The position numbers and the translations under genes were made by a program. From NCBI GenBank assembly GCA_028716525.1, contig JAQUPQ010000004.1, forward strand, positions 80,628 to 144,627: a DNA stretch of 64,000 nucleotides, read 5' to 3'. The notes beneath the pieces are model-generated. The model saw nothing but the letters and a program-made list of their open reading frames with translations. It was not told the DNA's origin and did no database searches. Shown here piece after piece: positions 9,997 through 18,203 of this stretch (position 1 is its first letter; every line of letters begins with the position of its first letter). The stretch comes from Terriglobia bacterium. Lineage in GTDB: Bacteria; Acidobacteriota; Terriglobia; JAIQFV01.

Positions 9997-11079
9997 TCAG
10001 GGCGTCTTGGTTGCTTCCATCACATCCCGCAGAATCTTCATGTCGTGCATTACTTTGGCGGCTTCTTCGGCGGTCGGCTGTTCCTTAAGAAAGCCCTCCA
10101 GCTGTTGATAGGCCTCGGTCAGCTGGGATTGCTTGATGTAAATATTGGTGAGTTGCAAACGCGAATAACTACCCAGCTCAGGATCGAGCATCATCGCGCG
10201 CTTCAAATGTTTCTCCGCTTCGTCGAGGCGGTTTAATTTATAGTCCACATACCCCAGAAAGTAGAACGGGGCGGCTCTCTCCGGCGACAAAGCCGCACTC
10301 TTATCGAAGTAAGAACTCGCTGAATTGAAATCTTTGCGATTTAAATAGCAAAGACCCAGATACAAGTTTACTTTGGTGGATTTGGGATTCACTTTCAGAG
10401 CGGCCTGCAATGGCGCAATGGCGTTGTCGGGTTGATGGGCGAGATAGTAGGCCACGCCCAGGTTTCGCTGGGCCGAGTAAAAATCAGGAGCCACCTGAAG
10501 CGCCTCTTTTAAGGTGGCGATCTCTTCAACACCCTGCTTCTTGGAGTGAAAATCCAGCGATTTTCTATACAGCTTCATGGCTTTCTTGGGGATTTTCTGT
10601 AAAAGCAACGAGACCGTGACGGCATTGGTTAATTCATCATCGGCTTCCAAGGCCTGAGCTTTTGTTCTCTGTTCCTTCCTGGCGGTGAGAACCACAGCAA
10701 TGTAGTACTCTTGAGAGATCTTCCCGTCCAACAGAACGCGCTGGTTGACGTCCTCAAATTTATCGTCGTGAATCTTGACGGTATATTCACCTGAGGGCAG
10801 ACTGTCGAACTTGAAGTTGTGATCGCCGTGGATGAAAGTTTCCTGAACCGGGCCCTGAATATTTTCCAACTTCACCTCCAGGATTTCGGGAATCGGGGCA
10901 TTGGAATCCCCCATGACGTTTCCTCGGATTGTGACCAGGGGTACGTTCAGGGGACCGGAGCCTCGTGCCGGCGCCGTCGATTGCTGGGCCCATGCCATGA
11001 GGGAGGACATAGCGAGAAGCGCGAAAACCACCATGAACCGTTTGACGGCAACGGCAATTCCATTCGTTGATGGCGACAT
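9997..11079 (-). CDS. Secreted TPR protein with an N-terminal beta-sandwich-like segment
   Basis: About 360 residues. The signal peptide FMVVFALLAMSSLMAWAQ is followed by a segment (VTIRGNVMGDSNAPIPEILE to LPSGEYTVKIHDD) that resembles carboxypeptidase regulatory-like domains, then at least five TPR-type repeats starting around SLDFHSKKQGVEEIATLKEA (for example ALKVNPKSTKVNLYLGLCYL). This suggests a periplasmic or outer-membrane scaffold protein; the partner is unknown. ATG 11079 has GGAGG eight bases upstream, which decides the start over TTG 11097. It converges with purF and is divergent from tag. Confidence 0.75.
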   Translation of the reverse strand: MSPSTNGIAVAVKRFMVVFALLAMSSLMAWAQQSTAPARGSGPLNVPLVTIRGNVMGDSNAPIPEILEVKLENIQGPVQETFIHGDHNFKFDSLPSGEYTVKIHDDKFEDVNQRVLLDGKISQEYYIAVVLTARKEQRTKAQALEADDELTNAVTVSLLLQKIPKKAMKLYRKSLDFHSKKQGVEEIATLKEALQVAPDFYSAQRNLGVAYYLAHQPDNAIAPLQAALKVNPKSTKVNLYLGLCYLNRKDFNSASSYFDKSAALSPERAAPFYFLGYVDYKLNRLDEAEKHLKRAMMLDPELGSYSRLQLTNIYIKQSQLTEAYQQLEGFLKEQPTAEEAAKVMHDMKILRDVMEATKTP

Positions 11080-11303
11080 CGGGGTATCCTCCCCCAAACC
11101 GCGAGTTTACCAGTCTGAGGGCACAACGCTATTACGAATGACTTCAAATGTCCATCGAAAAGGAACCGCCGTCGACACGTCGTGTCGATGCGGAGGTTAA
11201 TGCAAAAGCATGGCCGAGCGGAAACTTTTGGAGTAATATGAATCATTCCAATTTCCAGTTGATCGCATGATAGCGGGCGGCTGAGTTCCAGTGGAGGTCG
11301 TAT

Positions 11304-11873
11304 TTGAGGACTCAAGACGGACGTTGCCCTTGGGCGAACCAAGATCCTCTATACATTGCTTACCACGATGAAGAATGGGGTGTGCCGGTGCATGATGACC
11401 GGCGATGGTTCGAGTTCCTTCTGCTGGAGGGCGCGCAGGCGGGTCTCAGCTGGTTGACCATTTTAAAGAAACGCGAAAACTATCGCCGCGCCTTCGATCA
11501 GTTTCAACCCCACCGGATATCCCAATATGATTCCAAAAAGGTGGCGGCCCTCTTGAATGATTCCGGCATTGTTCGCAACCGGCTCAAGATAGAAGCGGCG
11601 ATTAAGAATGCCGGAGCCTTTCTGAAAGTTCAGGAGGAGTTTGGAAGTTTCGACACGTATGTTTGGAGATTTGTGAACGGCAAGACCCGTCACAATTCCT
11701 GGAAAGCACTGCGCCAGGTGCCGACTCGAACGTCCGAATCGGATCGCCTGAGCAAAGACTTGATACAACGGGGATTTAAGTTTGTGGGGACCACCATCTG
11801 TTATGCTCACATGCAGGCCACGGGGATGGTGAATGATCACTTAGTCACCTGCTTCAGACACTCTCAGGTGTAG
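11304..11873 (+). CDS. tag: DNA-3-methyladenine glycosylase I
   Basis: This base-excision repair enzyme removes 3-methyladenine from alkylated DNA. The 189-residue product carries the family hallmarks: the N-terminal RCPWANQDPLYIAYHDEEWG, with the Zn-binding Cys and His, the helix EGAQAGLSWLTILKKRENYR, and the C-terminal GFKFVGTTICYAHMQATGMV followed by NDHLVTCFRH, which supplies the other zinc ligands. Translation starts at TTG 11304, supported by GGAGG at 11293-11297 six bases upstream. The length is standard. Confidence 0.93.
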   Translation: MRTQDGRCPWANQDPLYIAYHDEEWGVPVHDDRRWFEFLLLEGAQAGLSWLTILKKRENYRRAFDQFQPHRISQYDSKKVAALLNDSGIVRNRLKIEAAIKNAGAFLKVQEEFGSFDTYVWRFVNGKTRHNSWKALRQVPTRTSESDRLSKDLIQRGFKFVGTTICYAHMQATGMVNDHLVTCFRHSQV

Positions 11874-11983
11874 GGCGTTATGCCCAAGGGATTGATGCGG
11901 CGATCATGTCGTTGAAGCGTCGGAATTGAGGGATGGTGTTTAAAGTTCCGCACAGATCAAGTCACGGTTCCTTCGGGAAATCC

Positions 11984-14900
11984 ATGCGTTGCGGTCTTCG
12001 ACTCGGCTTGGCGGGAGTGTTTCTTTTCACGGCCTTGGTGGAAACTCATCGGGCCCAGAATTCCAAGGTCCAAATCGAGATGGTGAACTCCTACCCGGAG
12101 CTCCGAGTAGACGGGAAACCTTTTCTTATCCATAGCGCGGCGTTTTTTTACGATCGCTTGCCGCAAGAGGAGTGGGAGACCTCCTTGAGACGGCACCTTG
12201 CCCTGGGAATCAACACGATTGATCTTTATATCCCATGGAATTGGCATGAGCCTCAGGAGGGAAAACTAGACTTTGACGGCACCACCAATCCGCGGCGAAA
12301 TCTTGAGGGTTTGCTCAAATTGATTTCGGGATTGGGGCTCAAGCTCATCGTACGTCCCGGCCCGGTTATCTTGAACGAATGGAAGAACGGCGGTTACCCC
12401 GACTGGCTTCTACTGAGACCGGAATACCAGGAATCGATGCAAGACGTGCTCGAGGGGCGTTATCCGCGACTTTCCAATCTGTCCCCCGCGCAGTCGGAGG
12501 ATGCCTCGCGTCAATGGCTGGCCAATGACACCCATCTTCAATACACGCGCCAATGGTACTTCGATGTGATGAGGGTTCTTTCTCCCTATCTGGCATCCCA
12601 TGGCGGAAATATTTTGTTCTTTCAACTGGACGATGATCAGGCCATCAATCGGTCCAACTACAGCGGACCGAATTTCTGGCGGTATATGCAAGTTTTGCGC
12701 CAGGATTTGGAGGACGCCGCTGAGGCCGCCGGGGGACGGGCTGATGACATCTTCGCCTTCATCAATCCCACCGACATGCGGGTCACGGCCGCGGGATTTG
12801 ATCCCTCGCTCCATCCTCCGATCGCGGCGATGGGGCAGTGGTACATGAGCTCCGGCAATGAGCATCTCACCTTCGATGATGTGAACTCGCTTTCATTTTA
12901 TGTGGAAGAGTTGAAAACACAGCCCCGATTTCCTCCCATGATCATTGAGTTTCAAGCCGGATGGTATGTTCCGGGGGACGACACGCGGCCGAAGTATTCG
13001 CAGCCTGAGAATACCATCCTGGCGTCTCGGACCTTGCTGGCGCATGGGTTGCGAGGACTTAATTATTTTCCAGCCCAAGACACCTTATATCCGGCGGGAT
13101 ATGAGGTTCCTTGGACCAATCATTTCTACACGTGGGATGCAGGACTGGATGTCAATTCGAATTTGACGCCGCGCAGCGCTTATATTTATAGAAATGGCCG
13201 CCTCATTCATGGTATGGGGGAGTTAATAGCCCAAACGCATCAACATTCATCGGCGGGGATCGTATATACCCTGGGGGATTGGCGGCCCCAGGATCAATTA
13301 ACGCGGTCGGACGTGGCCGAGATGTCCGCGCGCGCATTGGCTTTGCAGCAGTATGCGCTGCAAAACAAAATCAGTACGGAGTTCGTTGATCCTCAATACG
13401 AAACACTCCAGCAACTGCAAAGACACTCTGTCTTGTTGATGCCGATCATCAATCCGCCGGCTGAACGCGGCTTGGGCTTGGATGCCGCTGCCGAGAAAAA
13501 CCTGGCGGAGTTTGTTGAGAACGGTGGCACCTTGATTACCTATCCTCAAATGCCCACACAGGGGCTCCTGGCGAAGTGGTTTGAAGGGATCTCGGCTGAG
13601 AAATTGAATGTTGAGCCGGGGGATCCCGTCTCCTTGGATCTGAACAAGTCGGAACAGGTCATTCCAGAGGGCGCGATTGAAACTTACGAATTGTCGAACG
13701 GTCCGGACCCACAAGGATCAATCCATCCGTTGGTCTTTCACAATACACCGCAGGGGACCGAAGTTTGGGCGGGATTCGAGAAACCACAAGGCAAAGGTCA
13801 TCTGATCCAGCTGGGATTTGATTTTACGGCCGTGGCTCCTCAAAGAACGCAAGGGGTGACGAACGTGACGTTTGTGCAACCCTCCACGGACTCAACAGGA
13901 GTGGGGAATTCTGCTCCCAATTCGAACAGCGTCCTCCGCACGCTGCTGAATCTTGCCGGCTCGCCCCCGGTCTTGAATTGGTCGATTGCCGATGCTGGAA
14001 TGGAGTCGCGCGATATGGATGTGCAGCTTCAAGAAGCGGATGCCTGCAATGGATTCGGGTTCGTCAGTGCGGTGAACTTTTCAGAAGATCAAATTCGAAC
14101 ACTTCATCTCTCCCTTGAGAAAGGAGATCGCTGCCTTTTGCCGGTCGAATTTCCGCCTCTTACCCTCATGCCGCACGATGCGCTTTGGCTGCCGGTTCAT
14201 CTGCCTTTGAATAAGTTTGTCAGTGGTGTCGGAGATGCTGAAGTGGTGGCGTCCAACTCTGAACTGGTCAAAGTGGCAGGCCGGGAAAACGCAATAGAGT
14301 TAACGCTCTCGGGACACGCTATGAGCCAGGCGGAGGTCATCCTGCGATTGGCTGATCCCTCAGCCTGGCAATTCAATTCCGGCACAGAGAAGCTGCAACC
14401 TGTGATTCAGGGCAACCTCGTTCGATTGAGCTTTCCTCTGACAGAGGGATTGTTGGGGAAGACGGTCCTGGTTCTTGAAAAGGTTTCACCGGCGGCAAAT
14501 AACAAGGGCGCCGGAGCCGGTGTTCAAAAGGATGCCGGCCGGGGATCCGCAGCTTTCCCCTTCAACGAAGGAAATTCCGGCGTTCAGATCAATCTGCGAA
14601 CGAGTTTCTCTTTGCCGGTAGAAGATCCCATAGGTCTGCGAGCAATTCCGCCCATTCTTGTGTTGGAAACCAGTGCCCCGACCCGTTTGATTATGGAAGT
14701 CAAGAACGGCACGGCCGAACCGGCCCGTTACTCTGTCTCCATGAAAGTCAATGGCTACAGCTTAAATACCGCCATCAAGAAGATTGAGGTGGACCCTCAT
14801 TCCGTCAAAGACTTTGATTTCAGCATGTACCTCTTTTTGAAAGGCTGGATCAATCCCAAAACAAAAGTGGCGCCCGGAGAATTAAGGTTGAAAGGGATGG

Positions 14901-15613
14901 GGCAGGTCATTGTCAAGAATTTTACAATGGTGACGTTGGATCCTGGAACGGCAGTCGCCTACGCTACAGATTTGGATCAGGATGGCTTTCCAGAGGTGAT
15001 CATCGAGAATTCCGAGCTTCGCCTGATCGTGACACCGAATGCCGGCGCCCGAGCTTTTGTACTCTATGACAAACGATTGAAGCGAAATTTCTTCACGAGT
15101 GTGGGAGCCTTGCGGGATCGATTTGCGTGGAATGAAAATCCAGCCATTCGAACACAGCCTCGACAAATCCGCGGTTACTTCGGCCTCCATAATCGACCTT
15201 ATTCTTACGAAATACTGGCATCGGGTGGCGAAACGGCGGTCGCTCGCTTCACTTATGAGGCGCCGGATGTCGCTCCCCAAGGTGTCCTGATTCAAAAAAC
15301 CATCACCTTGAAAGGCAGCGCGGGATTTTTTGATGTGGCTTATGAAATCACTCCACACGGCTTTTCGGATGCCATTCCTCAAGCCTTCATTTCGGTCAAT
15401 TCAGTTAAGAAAACTGCTTTGGAAGGACCGGAGTCTCTGGAATTCCGGCTTCAGGAGCCATCGGAAACGAGCTTGGACCGCGTAGAGCGCGTCAGTCATA
15501 CCTACTCCGGGGAGGTGAGGCTGCATTTCAGGCCTTTTCAGAAAGATGTTGCCGAATATTCTTACCGTTTTCGCTGTTCACTGCCGTTGGAGATTTCTCA
15601 GAATTTGAGATAA
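11984..15613 (+). CDS. Secreted GH35-like beta-galactosidase family protein with altered acid/base site
   Basis: A large exported protein of about 1209 residues. A signal peptide (LGLAGVFLFTALVETHRAQ) precedes a TIM barrel of the glycoside hydrolase 35 type: HSAAFFYDRLPQEEWETSLR, IDLYIPWNWHEPQEG, and RPGPVILNEWKNGGYPDWLL parallel the GH35 RPGPYICAEW block. The nucleophile region is PMIIEFQAGW with the Glu present. The acid/base motif, usually QVENEYG, reads QLDDDQA, so both the Asn-Glu pair and the preceding Glu are Asp. A flavodoxin-like segment (ENGGTLITYPQMPTQG) and beta-rich domains follow. ATG 11984 gives a better signal peptide than ATG 11933, which lies directly against its SD. The substrate is unknown and activity is uncertain. 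Confidence 0.75.
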   Translation: MRCGLRLGLAGVFLFTALVETHRAQNSKVQIEMVNSYPELRVDGKPFLIHSAAFFYDRLPQEEWETSLRRHLALGINTIDLYIPWNWHEPQEGKLDFDGTTNPRRNLEGLLKLISGLGLKLIVRPGPVILNEWKNGGYPDWLLLRPEYQESMQDVLEGRYPRLSNLSPAQSEDASRQWLANDTHLQYTRQWYFDVMRVLSPYLASHGGNILFFQLDDDQAINRSNYSGPNFWRYMQVLRQDLEDAAEAAGGRADDIFAFINPTDMRVTAAGFDPSLHPPIAAMGQWYMSSGNEHLTFDDVNSLSFYVEELKTQPRFPPMIIEFQAGWYVPGDDTRPKYSQPENTILASRTLLAHGLRGLNYFPAQDTLYPAGYEVPWTNHFYTWDAGLDVNSNLTPRSAYIYRNGRLIHGMGELIAQTHQHSSAGIVYTLGDWRPQDQLTRSDVAEMSARALALQQYALQNKISTEFVDPQYETLQQLQRHSVLLMPIINPPAERGLGLDAAAEKNLAEFVENGGTLITYPQMPTQGLLAKWFEGISAEKLNVEPGDPVSLDLNKSEQVIPEGAIETYELSNGPDPQGSIHPLVFHNTPQGTEVWAGFEKPQGKGHLIQLGFDFTAVAPQRTQGVTNVTFVQPSTDSTGVGNSAPNSNSVLRTLLNLAGSPPVLNWSIADAGMESRDMDVQLQEADACNGFGFVSAVNFSEDQIRTLHLSLEKGDRCLLPVEFPPLTLMPHDALWLPVHLPLNKFVSGVGDAEVVASNSELVKVAGRENAIELTLSGHAMSQAEVILRLADPSAWQFNSGTEKLQPVIQGNLVRLSFPLTEGLLGKTVLVLEKVSPAANNKGAGAGVQKDAGRGSAAFPFNEGNSGVQINLRTSFSLPVEDPIGLRAIPPILVLETSAPTRLIMEVKNGTAEPARYSVSMKVNGYSLNTAIKKIEVDPHSVKDFDFSMYLFLKGWINPKTKVAPGELRLKGMGQVIVKNFTMVTLDPGTAVAYATDLDQDGFPEVIIENSELRLIVTPNAGARAFVLYDKRLKRNFFTSVGALRDRFAWNENPAIRTQPRQIRGYFGLHNRPYSYEILASGGETAVARFTYEAPDVAPQGVLIQKTITLKGSAGFFDVAYEITPHGFSDAIPQAFISVNSVKKTALEGPESLEFRLQEPSETSLDRVERVSHTYSGEVRLHFRPFQKDVAEYSYRFRCSLPLEISQNLR

Positions 15614-15690
15614 GTCCTTTCATTCCTGAAAGAAACCTGCTGTTTCGAGCTAATCCATTAAAAACAAACAAGTTGGAAGATTGCAATTGA

Positions 15691-15723
15691 GCCCATTGAT
15701 CTTAGGATGGGGGTGCTTTTTTT
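15691..15723 (+). terminator. Candidate intrinsic terminator after the GH35-like gene
   Basis: CCCAT (15692-15696) can pair with ATGGG (15707-15711) around a ten-base loop, and seven T residues follow at 15717-15723. The stem is short, so this is moderate evidence. Confidence 0.45.
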
Positions 15724-15732
15724 CATTAAGTT

Positions 15733-15760
15733 TTGACAAATAATGAAAACTGATAATAAT
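15733..15760 (+). promoter_or_regulatory. Strong sigma70-like promoter in the gap before the dehydrogenase gene
   Basis: TTGACA (15733-15738, perfect) is followed after 16 bases by AATAAT (15755-15760, five of six). The surroundings are AT-rich, unlike the coding sequence on either side. Transcription would begin near 15767. Confidence 0.6.
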
Positions 15761-15766
15761 AGAGTA

Positions 15767-15880
15767 GAAATGCCGCTTTACGTCAGGTCTACGAGAACTT
15801 AGGATTGAATGCCGGGTTTTTTTGGACGGGCCAAAGTGGTGAAAATAGCCTTGCCCCTGCGGGTTCTGCAGGGGGCTTTT
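15767..15880 (+). ncRNA. Candidate small RNA or attenuator leader upstream of the dehydrogenase gene
   Basis: Between the promoter at 15733 and a terminator hairpin ending at 15880 lie about 115 bases with no ORF. A small TTGG-ACGGG-CCAA hairpin can form in the middle. GGGC just before CAAAGTGG could pair with GCCC of the terminator stem, an alternative fold of the kind seen in attenuators. The terminator ends 47 bases before the dehydrogenase ATG. It may therefore be a regulatory leader of that gene or an independent sRNA. No known RNA family was recognised. Confidence 0.4.
15853..15880 (+). terminator. Intrinsic terminator or attenuator hairpin
   Basis: CCCCTGC (15854-15860), the loop GGGTTCT and GCAGGGG (15868-15874) form a perfect seven-base stem; an outer G-C pair with one bulge extends it, and CTTTT follows. 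It lies upstream, not downstream, of a gene on this strand. Confidence 0.6.
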
Positions 15881-15927
15881 CAATCAAATCGCGAACAACC
15901 TAACGCAATTCGTGTTGAGTCCGCACT

Positions 15928-16944
15928 ATGACCATATTCGAAAAGCTCCGCGCCGAAAACTGTGAGCGACTTCTTGCCTTCGACGATGAAAGCAGCGGGC
16001 TGCGGGGGTTCATTGCTATTCATACCCTCCGAAAAGGCCGAGCGTTGGGGGGCATCCGACTTTGGAATTATCCTAGTGAAGAGGCAGCCCTGGACGATGC
16101 CATCAAGCTGGCGGTGACGATGACCCGCAAGGTGGTGATGGCCGATCTTCCTTGTGGGGGCGCCAAGTGCGTGGTGTGGAATCACGAAAAGTTAAAACGT
16201 AAGCCGGCTCTCCTTCGCCTGGGAGAGATGATTGAGTCTTTACAGGGCATTTTCTTTGCGGGGCGGGATCTTGGGATTTCGCCGGTCGATTTGGCCATCT
16301 TGGCGAAAGCCTCTGAGTATGTCGTCAACGAGAACAAGACCGGGGACTTGAGTTTTTATACGGCTCTCGGGGTGATTCAAGGCATGCGAGCCGTTCTCAA
16401 GTTTGTCAATGGAAGCGACAAGCTGCAGGGAGCCACGGTCAGTCTTCAAGGGGTTGGCGAAGTGGGATCGGCTGTGGCAAAAATGCTGGCCAAGGAGAAA
16501 GTGAAACTGGTGGTGACCGACATCGATCGCCATCGAGCACAAGCCATCGCGAAGAAATACAAAGCCACGTTGGTGGAGCCTGAGGAAATTTTCACAGTTC
16601 GCTCCGATATTTTTTCACCCTGCGCCGTGGGAGGCGTTTTGGACGAGGTTCATGTAAAACGGCTGAGGGCCAAGGCGGTGGTCGGAGCCGCCAATAACCA
16701 GCTGGCCTCTCCGGAGATGGGGCAGGAACTTTTAAATCGAGGAATTCATTATGCGCCGGACTATGTCACCAATGCCGGTGCGGTGATTCACGGGGCTCGT
16801 TTCAGCCTGGACGGCAAAAAAGACAATACCAAGGAAATTCACAGGATCTATGAACGGGTGCTCTCGATTGCTTCGATCGCCAAGCGCCGGGGGGCTCCCA
16901 CCAATCTGATTGCGGATGAAATTGTCCGTAAAAAGATGGGATAG
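15928..16944 (+). CDS. Leu/Glu/Phe/Val-type amino acid dehydrogenase
   Basis: An NAD(P)-dependent oxidative deaminase of 338 residues, the short form typical of leucine dehydrogenase. The catalytic region ALGGIRLWNYPSEEAALDDA is followed by TRKVVMADLPCGGAKCVV, placing lysines at about 68 and 80 as in leucine dehydrogenase. The Rossmann fold is seen in LQGVGEVGSAVAKML. The C-terminal part has YAPDYVTNAGAVI. Substrate choice among Leu, Val and Phe cannot be read from the motifs. No clear SD precedes the ATG. The upstream promoter-terminator unit suggests attenuation control. Expected role: branched-chain amino acid catabolism or NH4+ release. Confidence 0.82.
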   Translation: MTIFEKLRAENCERLLAFDDESSGLRGFIAIHTLRKGRALGGIRLWNYPSEEAALDDAIKLAVTMTRKVVMADLPCGGAKCVVWNHEKLKRKPALLRLGEMIESLQGIFFAGRDLGISPVDLAILAKASEYVVNENKTGDLSFYTALGVIQGMRAVLKFVNGSDKLQGATVSLQGVGEVGSAVAKMLAKEKVKLVVTDIDRHRAQAIAKKYKATLVEPEEIFTVRSDIFSPCAVGGVLDEVHVKRLRAKAVVGAANNQLASPEMGQELLNRGIHYAPDYVTNAGAVIHGARFSLDGKKDNTKEIHRIYERVLSIASIAKRRGAPTNLIADEIVRKKMG

Positions 16945-16957
16945 ATTCAACCCGCCA

Positions 16958-17119
16958 TCATCCCAGCAAGCCTTTCTTCCAACCTTCCCTGAGAATCTGC
17001 TTCTCTGCCTTTCTCGAGGGTCTCTTCTTCCGGGGCACGACCTGGGTCTTGGGATTTCGAACCCAATGTCGGCGTGGGGGCGTCAGCTCTTTTTTCTCGA
17101 TGCGAATAATTCTTTTCAT
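16958..17119 (-). CDS. Small basic hypothetical protein
   Basis: A 53-residue ORF rich in Lys and Arg, with the segment KKELTPPRRHWVRNPKTQVV followed by a basic tail. A GGGG stretch lies about six bases before the ATG on the minus strand. It starts 55 bases downstream of the VWA gene and could be cotranscribed. The amino acid composition is coherent, but no family is recognised, and a chance ORF cannot be excluded. Confidence 0.35.
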   Translation of the reverse strand: MKRIIRIEKKELTPPRRHWVRNPKTQVVPRKKRPSRKAEKQILREGWKKGLLG

Positions 17120-17174
17120 GCCAGACCCCGCCAGCCGCAGAAACCTGCCCGGTTTTCCGCCGGCGTCCCGAGTT

Positions 17175-18047
17175 TCACTCCACCGCGACGATCTCCACTC
17201 GGACGTCCTTCCTCCTCGCCCGGATCTTGATACGGCTGCTCTCCGCACCGGTCACTCGAGTTTCCGTTCTTGTCACGGCCCGATAGGTATGAGTTTCGCG
17301 ATCGTAAATTTCTGCGGATACTTTGAGGATGTCATCCAAATTCTTCAAACGGTAAGACTGCCCGCCCGTTTGTTCCGCCAGTTTGATCAGATCTTTATCG
17401 TAAAACCGATAGTCGAAAATGGCTCTCATGGCCTGAATATGATTGATCAAATAAAGCACATATTTGCCGGAGGTGATGGTTTTGACGGCTTGGCCCCAGG
17501 CATCGCCGCTCGAGGAATCGGTTCCATCGGTAATGAGAACCAGGACGCGTCGCCCCGGTGTTGCCTCAGAGTCTGATTCGAAGCGTTTGAGCGAAGCCAC
17601 AATTGAATCGGAGAGGGGCGAATCGCCTCCCAATTTGATTTTTTGTAAGTTGTTGACCAATTCATCATTGGAAGTTTCATACGCGCTGAGGAATTGAGGC
17701 GGTTGACTGATCGCGCCTAAGGCAATCCGCATGTATTTGGGTTTGGAATCCAGGAATGCCGCGACCAGGTCTTTGAGCAACGACCTGTTGTTTAAAGCCG
17801 TGTAGCCGGCATCCACCAGGACGATCATTCGCGGGGGAGGATGGGGAATCCAGGTCAATGATTCCACCACCAGTGGCTGACCGTCCAAGGTAGCCTCAAT
17901 GTCGCCGGGTGTGAGATTTCGGACCAGCTGATTTTCTTTGTTGAAAGCCAGCAGATCGATCCGCAGCGGGTTTTGCGCCCGGATTGAAGTGCACTCCGAG
18001 AGCATCGCCAGCACTAAAGCGGCCAGTCCAAGTGTTATTTTGCGCAT
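17175..18047 (-). CDS. Secreted VWFA-related domain protein
   Basis: About 290 residues: a signal peptide (ITLGLAALVLAMLSECTSIRAQ), a short beta segment (RIDLLAFNKENQLVRNLTPG), then a von Willebrand A-like domain. This layout matches the VWFA-related family that is common in Acidobacteriota. The metal-site motif, normally DxSxS, is degenerate: MIVLVDAGYTAL supplies Asp79, Gly81 and Thr83. A later ITDGTDSSSGD supplies the usual TDG element. This suggests a periplasmic or surface interaction module; the partner is unknown. The start at ATG 18047 is chosen to give a compact signal peptide. Confidence 0.75.
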   Translation of the reverse strand: MRKITLGLAALVLAMLSECTSIRAQNPLRIDLLAFNKENQLVRNLTPGDIEATLDGQPLVVESLTWIPHPPPRMIVLVDAGYTALNNRSLLKDLVAAFLDSKPKYMRIALGAISQPPQFLSAYETSNDELVNNLQKIKLGGDSPLSDSIVASLKRFESDSEATPGRRVLVLITDGTDSSSGDAWGQAVKTITSGKYVLYLINHIQAMRAIFDYRFYDKDLIKLAEQTGGQSYRLKNLDDILKVSAEIYDRETHTYRAVTRTETRVTGAESSRIKIRARRKDVRVEIVAVE

Positions 18048-18203
18048 TGGTGTGCCCAACCGCCGACCCGGCAACATTGATGGCGGGATTCTAATGAGAC
18101 CCGCGGATAAGTGTCAACTCGCAGGTGGAAGATGTGCTTTCTGGTTTGAAGAGAAGCCGAGGACTTAAGCGCCGAACCCGTTGGCGGGCAACCTCCCATC
18201 GAT

